Source: Adineta vaga (taxonomy: Eukaryota; Rotifera). Taken from it: 64,000 nucleotides of DNA. The first letter of the stretch is position 1. Each line of letters starts with the position of its first letter. The notes below the pieces were generated by a model. That model was given only the letters and a program-made list of their open reading frames with translations, had not been told where the DNA came from and made no database searches. Below, piece by piece: positions 61,634-64,000 of this stretch. Made by a program: the position numbers and the translations under genes. The stretch covers positions 3,410,001-3,474,000 of the forward strand of contig CP075496.1 of NCBI GenBank assembly GCA_021613535.1, read 5' to 3'.

Positions 61634-62710
61634 TCTAAAACAAAAAGTATTTACGATGATTTAATCTGAATCTGAGAACGTTCTTTTTCTCCCTCTCTAT
61701 TATGGAACTTACTATGTACCTTCTAGTGTAAGAAGGAAATGTCTGATGATGAACTCTTATCTCAGTTGAACAAAACAAATTCATCTTCTTTTTCGCATGA
61801 CAAAATATTTTGCTGTTTATCTTTTCATCTTCGATGACAACGGTTAATTATATAGATAAACTAGATCTCTTGTTCAAGACATAATATTTATTTGCTATTA
61901 ACCCTAGAGATAATTAATATAGATATTTGCATCCGAATAAACTCACGCGATCGATTTTAACCTAAACTACATAAATCATCAGACTGCTTCTGCTGCTCGA
62001 AATGCTATTATATTCAAAAGCTAATCAGACCATCTACCTGTTTACTTTTCTTCTCGCTGATTTCTAAAATCTAAACACCGAGCAACTAAAACTCATTAAG
62101 ATTCTATAAACTAGACTTTTTTTGCACCTCGATATCTATGTGTTTAACCGAGTCTAAAATTAAATTTACAGTTGAAAGAAACTCAGGAAAAAGAATGAAG
62201 TAGAAAAAAAACCGTGATTTTACAGCATATTACACAATAAAGTAAGATTTCTTAAATGAAAAAAAACATCGCTCAGTGTATATCTGACTGCAAATATTGT
62301 TATATAGCTCATGTTTAAGATGTCATATTTATAGATTTAATTCTGTTAAAGAAAAGGACATTCTTCAACATACAAAAGAAAAAAAGCATCTTAAGAAAAG
62401 CAGAAACAAACGTAAATTCGATTCTCTTAATGCACAAAAAGTATTAGAAGTTTCTCGTTGTTATTACTAAAAAGCGAAATCATACTTACTCTTCAGTTTA
62501 ATTAAATTTCTCAAGAATAAAATAAATTTTTGAGCGTGATAAACAAGTTTCAATTAACAACAGTTGTCTCTATTGGAATGGACTACTGTAAACGAGACGA
62601 GTTTTGTTCTTTATGAAAAGGCCTAATAAAACTTTAAAGATAACTAGATATATATATATATATACTTCTCTTTTTCTGAAGAGAAAGAAGAGAGATTAAG
62701 CAAGAAATTC

Positions 62711-62736
62711 TGAGAGAGAGAGAGAGAGAGAGAGAG
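62711..62736 (+). repeat. (AG)n microsatellite
   Basis: About 13 AG units upstream of unique sequence. Confidence 0.8.
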
Positions 62737-63026
62737 AAAAATGAAAAGAGAAACATTTACACATAGTCCAGCTGTTTATGTTTGTCAACTCGAGATTGAC
62801 GTAAAAGAAAAGCAAATATGACATTTCTCTATGAAGAAACGATGTCTTTCCATTATACTTACTTAGATTACAAGAACAGATCAGATAAAAATCTTCTCAT
62901 AATTTATTGAAAATGTTCTGAAAATTATCTTACATCATTCCTTAAACTCCTTGAGGACAAATACAAACTTAATGATTTGATTTAATCCTTAAAACATCTT
63001 TTCAGTCATGTCTTGTACTTTCAAAA

Positions 63027-63046
63027 GAACGAACGAACGAACGAAC
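63027..63046 (+). repeat. (GAAC)n tandem repeat
   Basis: About five GAAC units followed by GCCAACG. Confidence 0.8.
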
Positions 63047-64000
63047 GCCAACGTATACGTAGGCGTTCTAATACAATCAATCTTAATAAAAAAAAATCAT
63101 ATTTGTGTTCAAAAATCTATTATATGAAATGGACGATTATAACAAATATGGTAGGCGTTCATCTCGAACTGATAATGACATTTCCATTATATATCTATCA
63201 AAATCTGGTGAGATATACCGTTTTACAAATTCCATCAATGTCATGAGTTTTCAATTTGTTTTCTCACACTTCCTTTACATTAATAAGAGATGATTAAATG
63301 AGCAATTAATAATCGTTTTTTTTCGACTCAAGTTGACCTAATAACATCCTATAATTTTAAGGGCATTTTAAAATCCGTTGATTTTAACGTTACAGATACG
63401 TATTGACATATTTATAGAACTCAAGGCTAATTAGATTTTTGTTTTGATGTACTCGTTTATAGCGAAAAAGATTTGAAAATAAGATTACAGAGGCAGATAT
63501 GTTGAACAAGATGAACTAATCCTTTTCCATCAAATACCGCTTAATGAATACTATTTTAGATATCTTGAGTGAGCTTTTGATGCATGTAGATAGAAGAAAG
63601 TACGTTAATATGCATTCGAATTTTGCTTTTCTGAATGTTATAACTTCGCTTATCAATATTTATCAGTAAAAACATCGTATGAAATCAAAATGAGAAGAAA
63701 TAATTAGAACTTACTTGTAAATTGAATTCGAAGAGAGTGAAAAGTTAGTTTCTTTTGTTTATTTGATTTTTAATTCCATACGAAGATTGTTCCTTTAAAA
63801 AATCTTCTTTTTTTTTAATATCACAGAAACTTCGAATGAGAAAATCAAAGCTCGCACATTCTTTCGATTTATTATGAAAGTTACTCAAAGCAATTTCTTT
63901 TTCTAAAACGTAACCTAATGATCATTCATTTCATTGTTATAGTTATTTACAATATAGACAGACTTTTGTTGAGAGTTCCTTCTTCAACGGTAGTTTACTT

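Larger units (their letters stand above)
61634..64000. other. Right-edge intergenic stretch
   Basis: About 2.4 kb of AT-rich sequence. It holds a TA run (about 62647-62664), an AG run (about 62711-62736) and a GAAC tandem repeat (about 63027-63046). Near 63138-63208 an ATG-led exon-like piece (MDDYNKYGRRSSRTDND, then ISIIYLSKS) ends at a GTGAGA donor and could begin a gene that continues past the window. No complete gene seen. Confidence 0.45.

Noticed and set aside
1-64000. tRNA genes, CRISPR arrays, spliced-leader RNA genes, telomere repeats
   Set aside because: I looked for tRNA B-box patterns, regularly spaced repeats, the bdelloid spliced-leader sequence as I remember it, and terminal repeats, and saw none. 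A tRNA scan and covariance search would be decisive.

Overview
This window looks like nuclear DNA of a small, AT-rich animal, most likely a bdelloid rotifer (Adineta/Rotaria type; this is inferred from composition and gene content, since no species marker is present). Genes are metazoan, many are split by roughly 50-60 nt GT-AG introns, and intergenic DNA is rich in A/T and simple repeats. There are no operon signals. One 5S rRNA gene, one near-intact mariner transposon and several decayed gene relics lie between the living genes.

Layout. 1-6000: a decayed multi-exon gene (minus), a mariner element at 2409-3656, then empty AT-rich DNA. 6026-11754 (minus): proteasome beta-3, V-ATPase subunit d and exocyst EXOC1 without its N-terminal PH module. 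13018-18181 (minus): three tandem tetraspanins. 18698-22262 (minus): a protocadherin-like receptor. 24887-25930 (plus): an intronless GGCT-fold protein. 26245-29703 (minus): a ROR-like receptor tyrosine kinase with a degenerate DFG motif and no kringle. 29704-38130 is mostly non-genic and relic DNA, with a small acidic protein gene, the 5S rRNA gene, a broken oligopeptide transporter (OPT), a possible two-exon mini-gene and a truncated TPR gene. 38322-46703 (minus): TOM7, CPEB, a USP6NL-like TBC Rab-GAP and a POLE4/CHRAC1-like histone-fold protein. 47559-60561 (plus): a C6orf136/DUF2358 protein, OSBP, PGAP6/TMEM8, Artemis and a TMEM35/NACHO-like protein. 61244-61633 (minus): an NPF/NPY-like neuropeptide precursor. 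61634-64000: no convincing gene.

The most unusual feature is the tetraspanin trio. All three have a furin-type basic site followed by Gln inside the large extracellular loop, between the CCG motif and the later CC pair, after a variable low-complexity insert. This predicts tetraspanins cut within the loop and held together by disulfides. Other points are the NPF-like precursor with no amidation site, the OPT relic and the intronless GGCT-fold gene (candidates for horizontal acquisition), the ROR changes, and alternative first and last exons in OSBP and PGAP6 that match in phase.

All calls are from reading the sequence and from memory of protein families; no database search was run. Exon borders come from visible splice consensus and reading frame.
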